A DNA stretch of 13,011 bases. Source: JAJPJQ01 sp036522615. Lineage in GTDB: Bacteria; Desulfobacterota; Binatia; UBA9968. Every line of letters starts with the position of its first letter. The first letter of the stretch is position 1. Both the position numbers and the translations under genes were made by a program. The notes below the pieces were generated by a model. It ran no database searches, was not told the DNA's origin, and was given only the letters and a program-made list of their open reading frames with translations. Shown here in pieces: positions 1 through 5,561 of this stretch. Where the stretch lies: positions 1 to 13,011 of the forward strand of contig DATDFN010000120.1 of NCBI GenBank assembly GCA_036522615.1. Direction: 5' to 3'.

Positions 1-1
1 G

Positions 2-196
2 CTTTTGACCGGTAAATGCCGCGGCCGCAAAGACGACAAGGAAATCACGCTGTTCAAGAACAACACGGGCATGGGTATTCAGTTCGCCGCGACCGCGCGG
101 CTCATCTACGAGAAAGCGAAGCAGAAAGGCATCGGCGTCGAACTGCCGCTCGACCTCTTCATGACCAAGAGAGGCGACAAGCTCTTTTCACCCTGA
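2..196 (+). CDS. ornithine cyclodeaminase / mu-crystallin family protein, C-terminal end only
   Basis: Only the last 64 codons are inside the window; the reading frame is open at the left edge and ends at TGA 194-196. The visible segment carries GRKDDKEITLFKNNTGMGIQ followed by a helix ending YEKAKQKGIG. This is the typical C-terminal signature of the ornithine cyclodeaminase/mu-crystallin family, NAD(P)-dependent enzymes that act on amino acids or cyclic imines (ornithine cyclodeaminase, alanine dehydrogenase, ketimine reductase). The Rossmann part and substrate residues lie outside, so the reaction cannot be named. It is followed after 24 nt by the solute-binding protein gene and is probably in the same transcript. 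A second family member lies at 3102-4088 with a quite different C-terminus, so the two are divergent paralogs and not a recent duplication. Confidence 0.8.
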   Translation, partial: LLTGKCRGRKDDKEITLFKNNTGMGIQFAATARLIYEKAKQKGIGVELPLDLFMTKRGDKLFSP

Positions 197-220
197 TCGT
201 ATCGCCCACAGGAACCATCG

Positions 221-1219
221 ATGAAATTTCTGCTGTTCATCGCATCGTGCGTCTATTGGCTCGCCGCGACCATCGCCGCCGCGGCCGAGCCCGCGCTCGT
301 CGAAGGCGCGAAGAAAGAAGGCGCGCTGGTCTTTTACACGACGATGGACATCCAGAACAGCAAGCCTCTGCTCGACGCTTTCATGGCGAAGTATCCGTTC
401 GTTAAAGGCGACCTTGTCCGTCTCGGCGGCACCGCCATGGTGAGCCGCATCATGACCGAGGCGCAGGCCGGCGCGAACCGCTTCGACGTCGCCGTCGGCA
501 TTTCGCCGTCGTACATGCCGATGCGCGAGAAAAATCTCCTTGCGCCGTACAAATCACCGGAGTTCCCGAGCCTCTACGACGACACGCACGACGCGCAGGG
601 CTATTGGTCGACCGTCTACCTCAACACGCTCGTCCTCGGCTACAACACGAAGGTGATCGCGAAAAACGACCTGCCGAAGAATTATGAGGATTTGCTCAAG
701 CCGCAGTTCAAGCAGAAATTCATTATCGACATCGAGAACCACGACGTCTTCGTCGCCCTCAGCCAGGAGTGGGGACAGGAAAAGGCCGTCGCGTATTTCA
801 AAGGCATCGCGAAGCAGGAGCCGGTGTTTCTCCGCGGCAACACCAACCGCGCCAACATGGTGAGCGTCGGCGAGCGCTCGCTCACGTTCGTTTACGCGCA
901 GGTGATCGAGCGTATGAAGCAGACCGGCGCCCCGGTCGACTGGATTCCGCTGGAGCCGGTCGCGGTCGAGGTGAACCCGGCGATGATCTCGGCGAAAGCC
1001 GCGCACCCGAACGCGGCGCGGCTGTTCGTCGACTATCTGCTCTCTAAGGAAGGACAGGAATTTTTGAAGACCTTCCGACGCATCGGGCCGCGGAAAGATG
1101 TGAAGCCCGATCCGCCGAAGCTCTTCGAAGGTTTCCGCCGCCGCGTCGTCGCGCCGGAAAATTACAAAAACCTCCGCGAGCTCACGAAGATCCACAACGA
1201 CGCGCTGGGCATTCGCTAA
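221..1219 (+). CDS. periplasmic extracellular solute-binding protein of an ABC transporter
   Basis: 332 aa. Residues 1-22 form a signal peptide: a short basic start, a hydrophobic core (FLLFIASCVYWLAATIAA) and an Ala-rich end, with likely cleavage near A22/E23. The mature N-terminus ALVEGAKKEGALVFYTT, then LGGTAMVSRIMTEAQAG and FDVAVG, are typical of the bacterial solute-binding family that includes Fe(III)-, thiamine-, phosphonate- and polyamine-type binders. The C-terminal lobe has HPNAARLFVDYLLSKEGQEF, the helix shared across this family. It should bind an unidentified solute in the periplasm and deliver it to a membrane permease. No permease or ATPase gene is in the window, so the partners are upstream, elsewhere or absent. 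The start at 221 is preceded by ACAGGA (208-213) and gives an intact signal peptide. Substrate names for this family are often unreliable; the enzymes downstream suggest a small nitrogenous organic compound rather than iron, which is inference. Confidence 0.88.
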   Translation: MKFLLFIASCVYWLAATIAAAAEPALVEGAKKEGALVFYTTMDIQNSKPLLDAFMAKYPFVKGDLVRLGGTAMVSRIMTEAQAGANRFDVAVGISPSYMPMREKNLLAPYKSPEFPSLYDDTHDAQGYWSTVYLNTLVLGYNTKVIAKNDLPKNYEDLLKPQFKQKFIIDIENHDVFVALSQEWGQEKAVAYFKGIAKQEPVFLRGNTNRANMVSVGERSLTFVYAQVIERMKQTGAPVDWIPLEPVAVEVNPAMISAKAAHPNAARLFVDYLLSKEGQEFLKTFRRIGPRKDVKPDPPKLFEGFRRRVVAPENYKNLRELTKIHNDALGIR

Positions 1220-1237
1220 ACCGCCAGGAGAATCGTT

Positions 1238-1939
1238 ATGAGAGAATGGGAAAGTTTTTTTCCGGAAGAAGAGCGCAAGATTTACGAGAAGGCGGGCTAC
1301 AAGGGCAAGCAGCCTTTCGGCCGCAACCCGGCGCTGCTCGTGATCGACATGCAGCTCGCCTTCACCGGCACCAAGCCGCTGGAGATCATGGAGGCGATCG
1401 AAGAGTTCCCGACGAGCTGCGGCAAAGCGGCGTGGGAGGCGATTCCCAAGATCCAGCAGCTGATCGGCGCGTGCCGCGACGCGGCCGTGCCGGTCGTCTA
1501 TTCGACCGGCGATCCCGAGTTCAAGGCGGTCATGGGCAACGCGACCAAGCGCAAGGTCGAGGACAAAGACTTCGTCGACATCGGCACGCAGTTTCCCGAA
1601 GCGATCAAGCCGCGCGAAGGCGAGTTCGTCGTGCACAAGGCGCGCGCGAGCGCGTTTTTCGGCACGCACTTGATCACTTATCTCGCGAGCAAGGGCATCG
1701 ACTCGCTGCTCGTCACCGGCACGACGACCTGCGGCTGCGTGCGCGGCACCGTGCTCGACGGTTATTCCTACGGCTTTCCGGTCTTCGTCGTCGAGGAATG
1801 CGTCTTCGACCGCTCGCGCACCTCGCACCTCGTCAATCTCTATGAGATGAACAGCAAGTACGCGACGGTCATCCCGCTCGACGAGGCGCTGGAGTACGTC
1901 AATCAGCTGAAGCGGGTCGAAGGCCGCATCAAGCGATAA
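1238..1939 (+). CDS. isochorismatase-fold cysteine hydrolase, N-carbamoylsarcosine-amidase-like
   Basis: 233 aa. A short N-terminal arm ending KAGYKGKQPFGRNPALLVI, then the Rossmann-like hydrolase core. The catalytic triad of the family is complete: D37 in VIDMQ, K134 in VVHKARASAFFGT, and nucleophile C167 in TGTTTCGCVRGT. The arm, the SAFFGTHL segment and the late DRSRTSHLVNLYEMNSKYATV segment match the N-carbamoylsarcosine amidase branch (hydrolysis of carbamoyl or amide C-N bonds) better than true isochorismatases, nicotinamidases or RutB. An additional Cys (C165) sits two residues before the nucleophile. A strong AGGAG (1226-1230) lies 7 nt before the ATG. It is cytoplasmic, between the solute-binding protein and the M24 enzyme, so its likely job is to release ammonia or carbamate from an imported compound or its breakdown product. 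The exact substrate (N-carbamoyl amino acid, maleamate-like amide or other) cannot be decided. Confidence 0.87.
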   Translation: MREWESFFPEEERKIYEKAGYKGKQPFGRNPALLVIDMQLAFTGTKPLEIMEAIEEFPTSCGKAAWEAIPKIQQLIGACRDAAVPVVYSTGDPEFKAVMGNATKRKVEDKDFVDIGTQFPEAIKPREGEFVVHKARASAFFGTHLITYLASKGIDSLLVTGTTTCGCVRGTVLDGYSYGFPVFVVEECVFDRSRTSHLVNLYEMNSKYATVIPLDEALEYVNQLKRVEGRIKR

Positions 1940-1963
1940 CTTTGCGCGCCGACGGAGGACGCT

Positions 1964-3100
1964 ATGGCGACCGAGTCTCCGTTCCCGGATAAAGAATACA
2001 CCGAGCGCCACGAGCGCGCCCAGGCGCTGATGCAGCGCGACGGCCTCGACGCGCTCATCGTCTCGGAGAAAAACAACTACTGGTACTTTACCGGCCTCAT
2101 CAGCTATCAGCTCGACCACATCCAGCGTCCGCAGATCTGCATCCTGCCGAAGAGCGGCAAGCCGCTGCTGCTCATCTACGGCAACGACAAATCGAAGGCG
2201 AAGGCGCTGCCGTGGGTCGGCGAGGTGCGCGATTACGTCGACGTGCCGTTTCCGCGCGAGATGATCGCCGGCTGCATCAAAGAAATGGGCCTCGGCGAGG
2301 CGAAGCTCGGCTTCGAGCTCGGCGACGACCAGCGGCTCGGCTTTCCGGTGAACTATCTTTCCGCGCTGACCGAGGCGCTGCCGAAGGCCGAGATCCGCGA
2401 CGGCACTGCCGCGCTGACCGAGATGCGCATTTTAAAAAGCGCTCGCGAAGTCGGCTTCATGCGCAAGGCGTGCGACATCTCCGTCAAAGCTTACGCCCGC
2501 TGCCTGCCGCAGCTGAAACCCGGCATGACGCGGCGCGAAGTCGCCGATCGATTGTTCATCTCGATGATCGAGGAAGGCGCGCACCCGCGCCATCCCGGAT
2601 TTCTCATGCTCAACGCTTCCACACGCTACGACGACCGCCGCTATGAGAAAGGCGACCGCATGGTCGCGGATTTCGGCGCCTGCTACGAAGGCTATTACGG
2701 CGACGTCACGCGCCAGGCGGTCTTTGGGAAGCCGACCGACGAGCACAAGCGCGATCACGAGACCAACTGCGACGTGATCGACCGCTGCTTCGAGTCGATG
2801 AAGGTGGGCGGCGCGATCGCCGAGGTCTCGCGCGTCGCCAACCGCGAGCTCGTCAAGCGCGGCTACCAGGCGGTCGAGAGCCCGAAGCGCATCGGCCACG
2901 GCATCGGCATGTCGCGCGCCGAGCCGCCGTCGCTGAACGAAGTCGAGACGGAAGTCTACAGGCCCGGCATGGTGCTGGCGCTCGAGCCCAAGGTGCGCTC
3001 GGAAAAAAGCGCGGTGCATCTGGAAGAAGATATTCTCATCACCGAGCGCGGCGCGGAATTTCTCACGACGGGCCGACGCGACCTGCGCGTCATCGATTAA
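1964..3100 (+). CDS. M24 family metallopeptidase (Xaa-Pro dipeptidase / creatinase fold)
   Basis: 378 aa. The N-terminal creatinase-like domain (about 15-150) includes the typical YWYFTGL segment; the C-terminal pita-bread domain spans about 160-370. All five metal ligands of M24 peptidases can be placed: D236 (VADFG), D247 (YYGDVTR), H312 (IGHGIG), E341 (ALEPK) and E355 (HLEEDILIT). Retained ligands argue for a dinuclear metal hydrolase (aminopeptidase P or prolidase type) and against true creatinase, which has lost them. Family members elsewhere act on Xaa-Pro bonds or on unusual small molecules, including DMSP in the DddP branch, so the substrate is open. GGAGGA at 1954-1959 lies just before the ATG, 24 nt after the amidase stop. 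With the neighbouring amidase it recalls the creatinase plus N-carbamoylsarcosine amidase pairing of creatinine degradation, but the intact metal site makes a literal creatinase unlikely. Confidence 0.88.
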   Translation: MATESPFPDKEYTERHERAQALMQRDGLDALIVSEKNNYWYFTGLISYQLDHIQRPQICILPKSGKPLLLIYGNDKSKAKALPWVGEVRDYVDVPFPREMIAGCIKEMGLGEAKLGFELGDDQRLGFPVNYLSALTEALPKAEIRDGTAALTEMRILKSAREVGFMRKACDISVKAYARCLPQLKPGMTRREVADRLFISMIEEGAHPRHPGFLMLNASTRYDDRRYEKGDRMVADFGACYEGYYGDVTRQAVFGKPTDEHKRDHETNCDVIDRCFESMKVGGAIAEVSRVANRELVKRGYQAVESPKRIGHGIGMSRAEPPSLNEVETEVYRPGMVLALEPKVRSEKSAVHLEEDILITERGAEFLTTGRRDLRVID

Positions 3101-3101
3101 C

Positions 3102-4088
3102 ATGAAAAGCGGCATTCTTTATCTCTCGAACGACGAGGTCAAGCGTATCGTCGATCTCGGCGAAGCGGTGGCGATCACCGAGCGCGCGCTCGGCGACCAG
3201 GGCGCCGGCCGCGTGACGTGGTCGATTCCCGAAGATTTCGCCATCAAGCCGCAAAGCGGCTGGCAGTCGTGGGTGACCGGCTGCGCGCTGGAGAACGTCG
3301 CCGGCTTTCGCATCCGCTCGATCAAAGCCGCGGGCGGCAGCCGCGACGCGTCGCGCCCGCCGCGCGGGCCGCGGCGGATATTGATCTTGAGCGACCGCGA
3401 GGGCGGCGAGATCGTCGCGATGATGGACGAGGACTGGGCGCACGCCGTGCGCACCGCCGCGGCGGCGACCGTCGCGCTAAAAACACTTGCCCGCAAAGGC
3501 GCGGCGACGCTCGCGATGCTCGGCGCGGGCGATACCGCGAGCGCCGCGGTGCCGGTCATGGCGACGGCGTTCAATTTAAAGGAAGTGCGCGTGACCTCGC
3601 GCACGCCCGAATCGCGCCGGCGCTTCGCCGATGAGATCGGGCGCGAATACGGCCTTGCGATCCGCCCCGTCGAGTCGACGGAAGCGGCGCTTGACGGCGC
3701 CGACATCGTGATCTCGGCGACGACAACCGCGACGCCGTTCGTCAAGGACGAATGGATCGAGCCCGGCGCGACCGTCTATTCGATCGGCAAGAACCAGGAA
3801 TTCGACAACGCTTTTTATAAGAAGTGCGACAAGTTCGTCGTCGACAGCTGGGTCCACTGCAAGAAAAAATCCGATCTGGACCGAATGATCAAGGAAGCAT
3901 TTCTCGACGAGAAAGATTTATACGCCGAGTTGCCCGAGCTGCTCACCGGCAGGAAGCCCGCGCGCGAAACCGACCGCGAACGGATTTTCGTCCGCGCCAT
4001 CGGCCTCGTCAATCAGGACATCGCTTTGGCGGAGTGGATTTACCGGCGGGCCGCGGAGAAGCGAATCGGGACTGTCCTGCCGTTTTAG
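3102..4088 (+). CDS. ornithine cyclodeaminase / mu-crystallin family NAD(P)-dependent protein
   Basis: 328 aa, normal family length. Residues 1-120 and the C-terminus form the dimer and substrate part; the Rossmann domain begins at about 135 with the dinucleotide motif GAGDTA (G141-A146). K75 (RSIKAAGG), R117 (HAVRTAAA) and D248 (FVVDSW) correspond in position to substrate residues of ornithine cyclodeaminases (K69, R112 and D228 in the Pseudomonas enzyme). The protein should bind NAD(P) and interconvert an imine or keto acid with an amino acid; ornithine as substrate is not supported. The C-terminal tail reads GLVNQDIALAEWIYRRA where the partial paralog at 2-196 has the usual NNTGMGIQFAA. 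The ATG lies one nucleotide after the M24 stop and no Shine-Dalgarno is visible, so translation is probably by reinitiation. It is the last gene of the first unit and converges on the cupin gene. Confidence 0.87.
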   Translation: MKSGILYLSNDEVKRIVDLGEAVAITERALGDQGAGRVTWSIPEDFAIKPQSGWQSWVTGCALENVAGFRIRSIKAAGGSRDASRPPRGPRRILILSDREGGEIVAMMDEDWAHAVRTAAAATVALKTLARKGAATLAMLGAGDTASAAVPVMATAFNLKEVRVTSRTPESRRRFADEIGREYGLAIRPVESTEAALDGADIVISATTTATPFVKDEWIEPGATVYSIGKNQEFDNAFYKKCDKFVVDSWVHCKKKSDLDRMIKEAFLDEKDLYAELPELLTGRKPARETDRERIFVRAIGLVNQDIALAEWIYRRAAEKRIGTVLPF

Positions 4089-4365
4089 ATTCAACTCGCC
4101 TAAGTTTCAGGCTGCAAGTTTCAAGCAGTGGGGATATCGCACTTGCGCTAGGGTTTTTCCCCTCTCCCTCCCTCCCGGTTCCGAGGAGGCGAGGGTCGAG
4201 GCCGCAGGCACAGGACCGTGCAGCTAGATTAGCTATTGTGAAGCTGGTGAGTCGACCGCCGTGCTAACTAGACGGTCGACTCACCGCAGAAGTGTGAGAA
4301 ATCCGCTCAAGGCAGAGGCCCATTGCCTGCGGCCGAGAGCCTCGCCCGGAGGAACCAGTCCCCTC
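4089..4365. other. convergent intergenic segment, no gene seen
   Basis: 277 nt between the 3' ends of the cyclodeaminase-like gene (+) and the cupin gene (-). No reading frame here has coding character. It contains two direct copies of AAGTTTCA (4102-4109 and 4116-4123), a C/T-rich run at 4159-4176 that can pair with bulges to the G/A-rich run at 4183-4195, a 5-bp inverted repeat AGCTA/TAGCT (4222-4234), the perfect 13-bp inverted repeat listed separately, and a weak 5-bp inverted repeat AGGCA/TGCCT (4310-4328). None is followed by a T-run in the direction of either incoming transcript, so no classical intrinsic terminator can be called. Confidence 0.6.
4246..4285. repeat. perfect 13-bp inverted repeat, possible bidirectional transcription-end hairpin
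   Basis: Left arm GGTGAGTCGACCG (4246-4258) is exactly complementary to right arm CGGTCGACTCACC (4273-4285), with a 14-nt loop (4259-4272). A GC-rich stem between two convergent genes is the expected place for a shared terminator or an mRNA 3'-end stabiliser. Neither side has the following T-run of a rho-independent terminator, so the role is uncertain. It could also be a member of a dispersed intergenic palindrome family or a protein-binding site. Confidence 0.6.
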
Positions 4366-5430
4366 TTACTGATCGCCCATGTCCGGCGTGACGCCGTTCT
4401 TCTTGCACTCCTCTTCGTACATCTTGCGGAGCGAGGCGTCCTCGTTGTCGAAGTCGATCTGATCGATGCCGCCTTCCTCGCGCTGGACCGCGGTGTTCGC
4501 GTGCAGCGCGACGAACTTACACGGCACGTTGCCGGTGTTGTAGTGCTGGTGCCACGTGCCGGCCGGCGGGCAGACGATGCTGCCTTCGTGCCAGTCGTAG
4601 CGCTTGGGCTCCTGTCCCTCGTCCCACATGAGCGTGTAGCCGGTCGAGTCGAGCAGGCAAACGTGCGCGCCCGGCCCGTGCTTGTGCGCCTTTTTGTAGC
4701 GGCCGACGGGGAACTGCGAGACGTGCGCCAGCATGGCGCTGCCCGCCATGTGGATGTACATGTTACGCGTGCCCTTGCCGCGCTTCTCGCGCGGCACGAG
4801 GTTGATCTTGCGGATGTCGGCGATGAAGTTCGTGTGCAGGATGCCGCCGTAATACTCGGTATGGTATTTCCCCTCGCGGCTGAAGAAGTCCTCGGCCTTG
4901 GGGTCGAAGCGGTCCTTGAACATATAATTCGTGTTGAAGATGAATTCCGGATCGCGGAAGAGCTCGAAGGCCACCGGCTGGCTCGTGAGCGCGACGTAGC
5001 GCGCCGGCTCGCTGCCGGTCGCGTTGAAATGCTGGTGGTACGCGTTGAGCGGGATCGCGAAGACGCTGCCGCGCTCCCACTCGAACGTCCGCTTCGGCGT
5101 GCCGTCGTACCAGATCGTCGTCGCGCCGCGCCCCGAGGCGACGAGCACGATCTCTTCGAAGAGCTGGCGCTGCGGCTTGGTGTTGCCGCCCGGAGGAATC
5201 TCGCAGATGTACGCGTCGGCGACCATTTGATCTGAGAAACTCAGGTACGCCCCTTTGACCCCGCGGCGCTTCCAATCGCCGAGCTTCGTGTCGCGCACGT
5301 CGGGGACGTACGAGCCGCTGATGATCGGAATGCCTTCGGACTCGACCCATTTTTTATAAGGACTGTAGTGGTCCATCATGTACTGGACGTACGGATGGAC
5401 GGGAAATTCTTTGGTCATCTTCGTCGCCAT
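4366..5430 (-). CDS. two-domain cupin protein (bicupin), unknown function
   Basis: 354 aa, cytoplasmic, no signal peptide. The first cupin barrel covers about 70-150, with FEEIVLVASGRG and PLNAYHQHFN; the second about 230-312, with AHKHGPGAHVCLL and PPAGTWHQHYN. The second barrel keeps H249, H251 and H294/H296 as candidate metal ligands, with H256 where the usual Glu would be. The first barrel lacks the leading His pair (KPQRQLFEE) but keeps E92/E93 and H132/H134. The layout recalls gentisate-dioxygenase-like or other bicupin oxygenases and isomerases, but no specific family motif is recognised, so the reaction is not assigned. A strong AGGAGG (5439-5444 read on the minus strand) sits 8 nt before the ATG. 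It is transcribed divergently from the RpiR-type regulator across a shared 130-nt control region, which makes it a likely target of that regulator. Confidence 0.85.
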   Translation of the reverse strand: MATKMTKEFPVHPYVQYMMDHYSPYKKWVESEGIPIISGSYVPDVRDTKLGDWKRRGVKGAYLSFSDQMVADAYICEIPPGGNTKPQRQLFEEIVLVASGRGATTIWYDGTPKRTFEWERGSVFAIPLNAYHQHFNATGSEPARYVALTSQPVAFELFRDPEFIFNTNYMFKDRFDPKAEDFFSREGKYHTEYYGGILHTNFIADIRKINLVPREKRGKGTRNMYIHMAGSAMLAHVSQFPVGRYKKAHKHGPGAHVCLLDSTGYTLMWDEGQEPKRYDWHEGSIVCPPAGTWHQHYNTGNVPCKFVALHANTAVQREEGGIDQIDFDNEDASLRKMYEEECKKNGVTPDMGDQ

Positions 5431-5486
5431 GAGCGCTTCCTCCTGATTTTTTGAAACGATTACGGCTTTCCGTGGGAGATAATCTC

Positions 5487-5513
5487 TTTATCGTGCGGAA
5501 AATATTCTGTCAA
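5487..5513 (-). promoter_or_regulatory. candidate promoter for the cupin gene
   Basis: Read on the minus strand, a perfect TTGACA -35 box (5513-5508) is followed after 15 nt by GATAAA (5492-5487), a 4/6 match to TATAAT. The spacer is shorter than the optimal 17 nt, so this is a moderate prediction. It contains the AT-rich near-palindrome GAAAATATTC (5498-5507, + strand), which could be an operator. Transcription from here would give a leader of about 50 nt before the cupin start. Confidence 0.45.
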
Positions 5514-5518
5514 CAGCA

Positions 5519-5545
5519 TTGACAAGAAAGTTTCGGTGGGATAAT
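5519..5545 (+). promoter_or_regulatory. candidate promoter for the RpiR-type regulator and downstream operon
   Basis: A perfect TTGACA (5519-5524) is followed after 15 nt by GATAAT (5540-5545), a 5/6 match to TATAAT. Transcription would start near 5552, only about 9 nt before the ATG at 5561. No Shine-Dalgarno fits in that space, so the regulator mRNA may be nearly leaderless. The GAAAGTTTC element lies between the two boxes and the TGAAAC/GTTTCA repeat covers the expected start site. Confidence 0.5.
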
Positions 5546-5561
5546 TGAAACAAAAGTTTCA
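5526..5561. promoter_or_regulatory. candidate operator repeats for the RpiR-type regulator
   Basis: Two related inverted repeats are present: GAAAGTTTC (5526-5534, odd-centred) inside the candidate promoter spacer, and TGAAAC-N4-GTTTCA (5546-5561, 6-bp arms) overlapping the predicted transcription start and the first base of the ATG. Inverted GAAA/TTTC sites are common among RpiR-family regulators. Another TGAAAC half-site occurs at 5452-5457 on the cupin side. Position and symmetry suggest autorepression and co-control of the divergent cupin gene. No other gene in the window has such a site directly upstream. Confidence 0.5.

Noticed and set aside
554..2119. 521-codon minus-strand open frame opposite the binding protein and amidase genes
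   Set aside because: Same composition artefact; Arg/Asp/Leu-rich, no motif, and it spans two real genes and their ribosome binding site.
1964..3100. Call of true creatinase for the M24 protein
   Set aside because: Tempting beside an N-carbamoylsarcosine-amidase-like gene, but all five M24 metal ligands are retained, and creatinase lacks them.
4154..4195. T-run plus bulged hairpin as an intrinsic terminator
   Set aside because: The T-run at 4154-4158 comes before the hairpin on the + strand and reads as A-run after it on the minus strand, the wrong order for termination in either direction.
4261..5235. 324-codon + strand open frame opposite the cupin gene
   Set aside because: The minus-strand cupin has conserved motifs and a strong ribosome binding site; the + strand translation is Val/Arg/Ala/Leu-rich without motifs and starts inside the inverted repeat.
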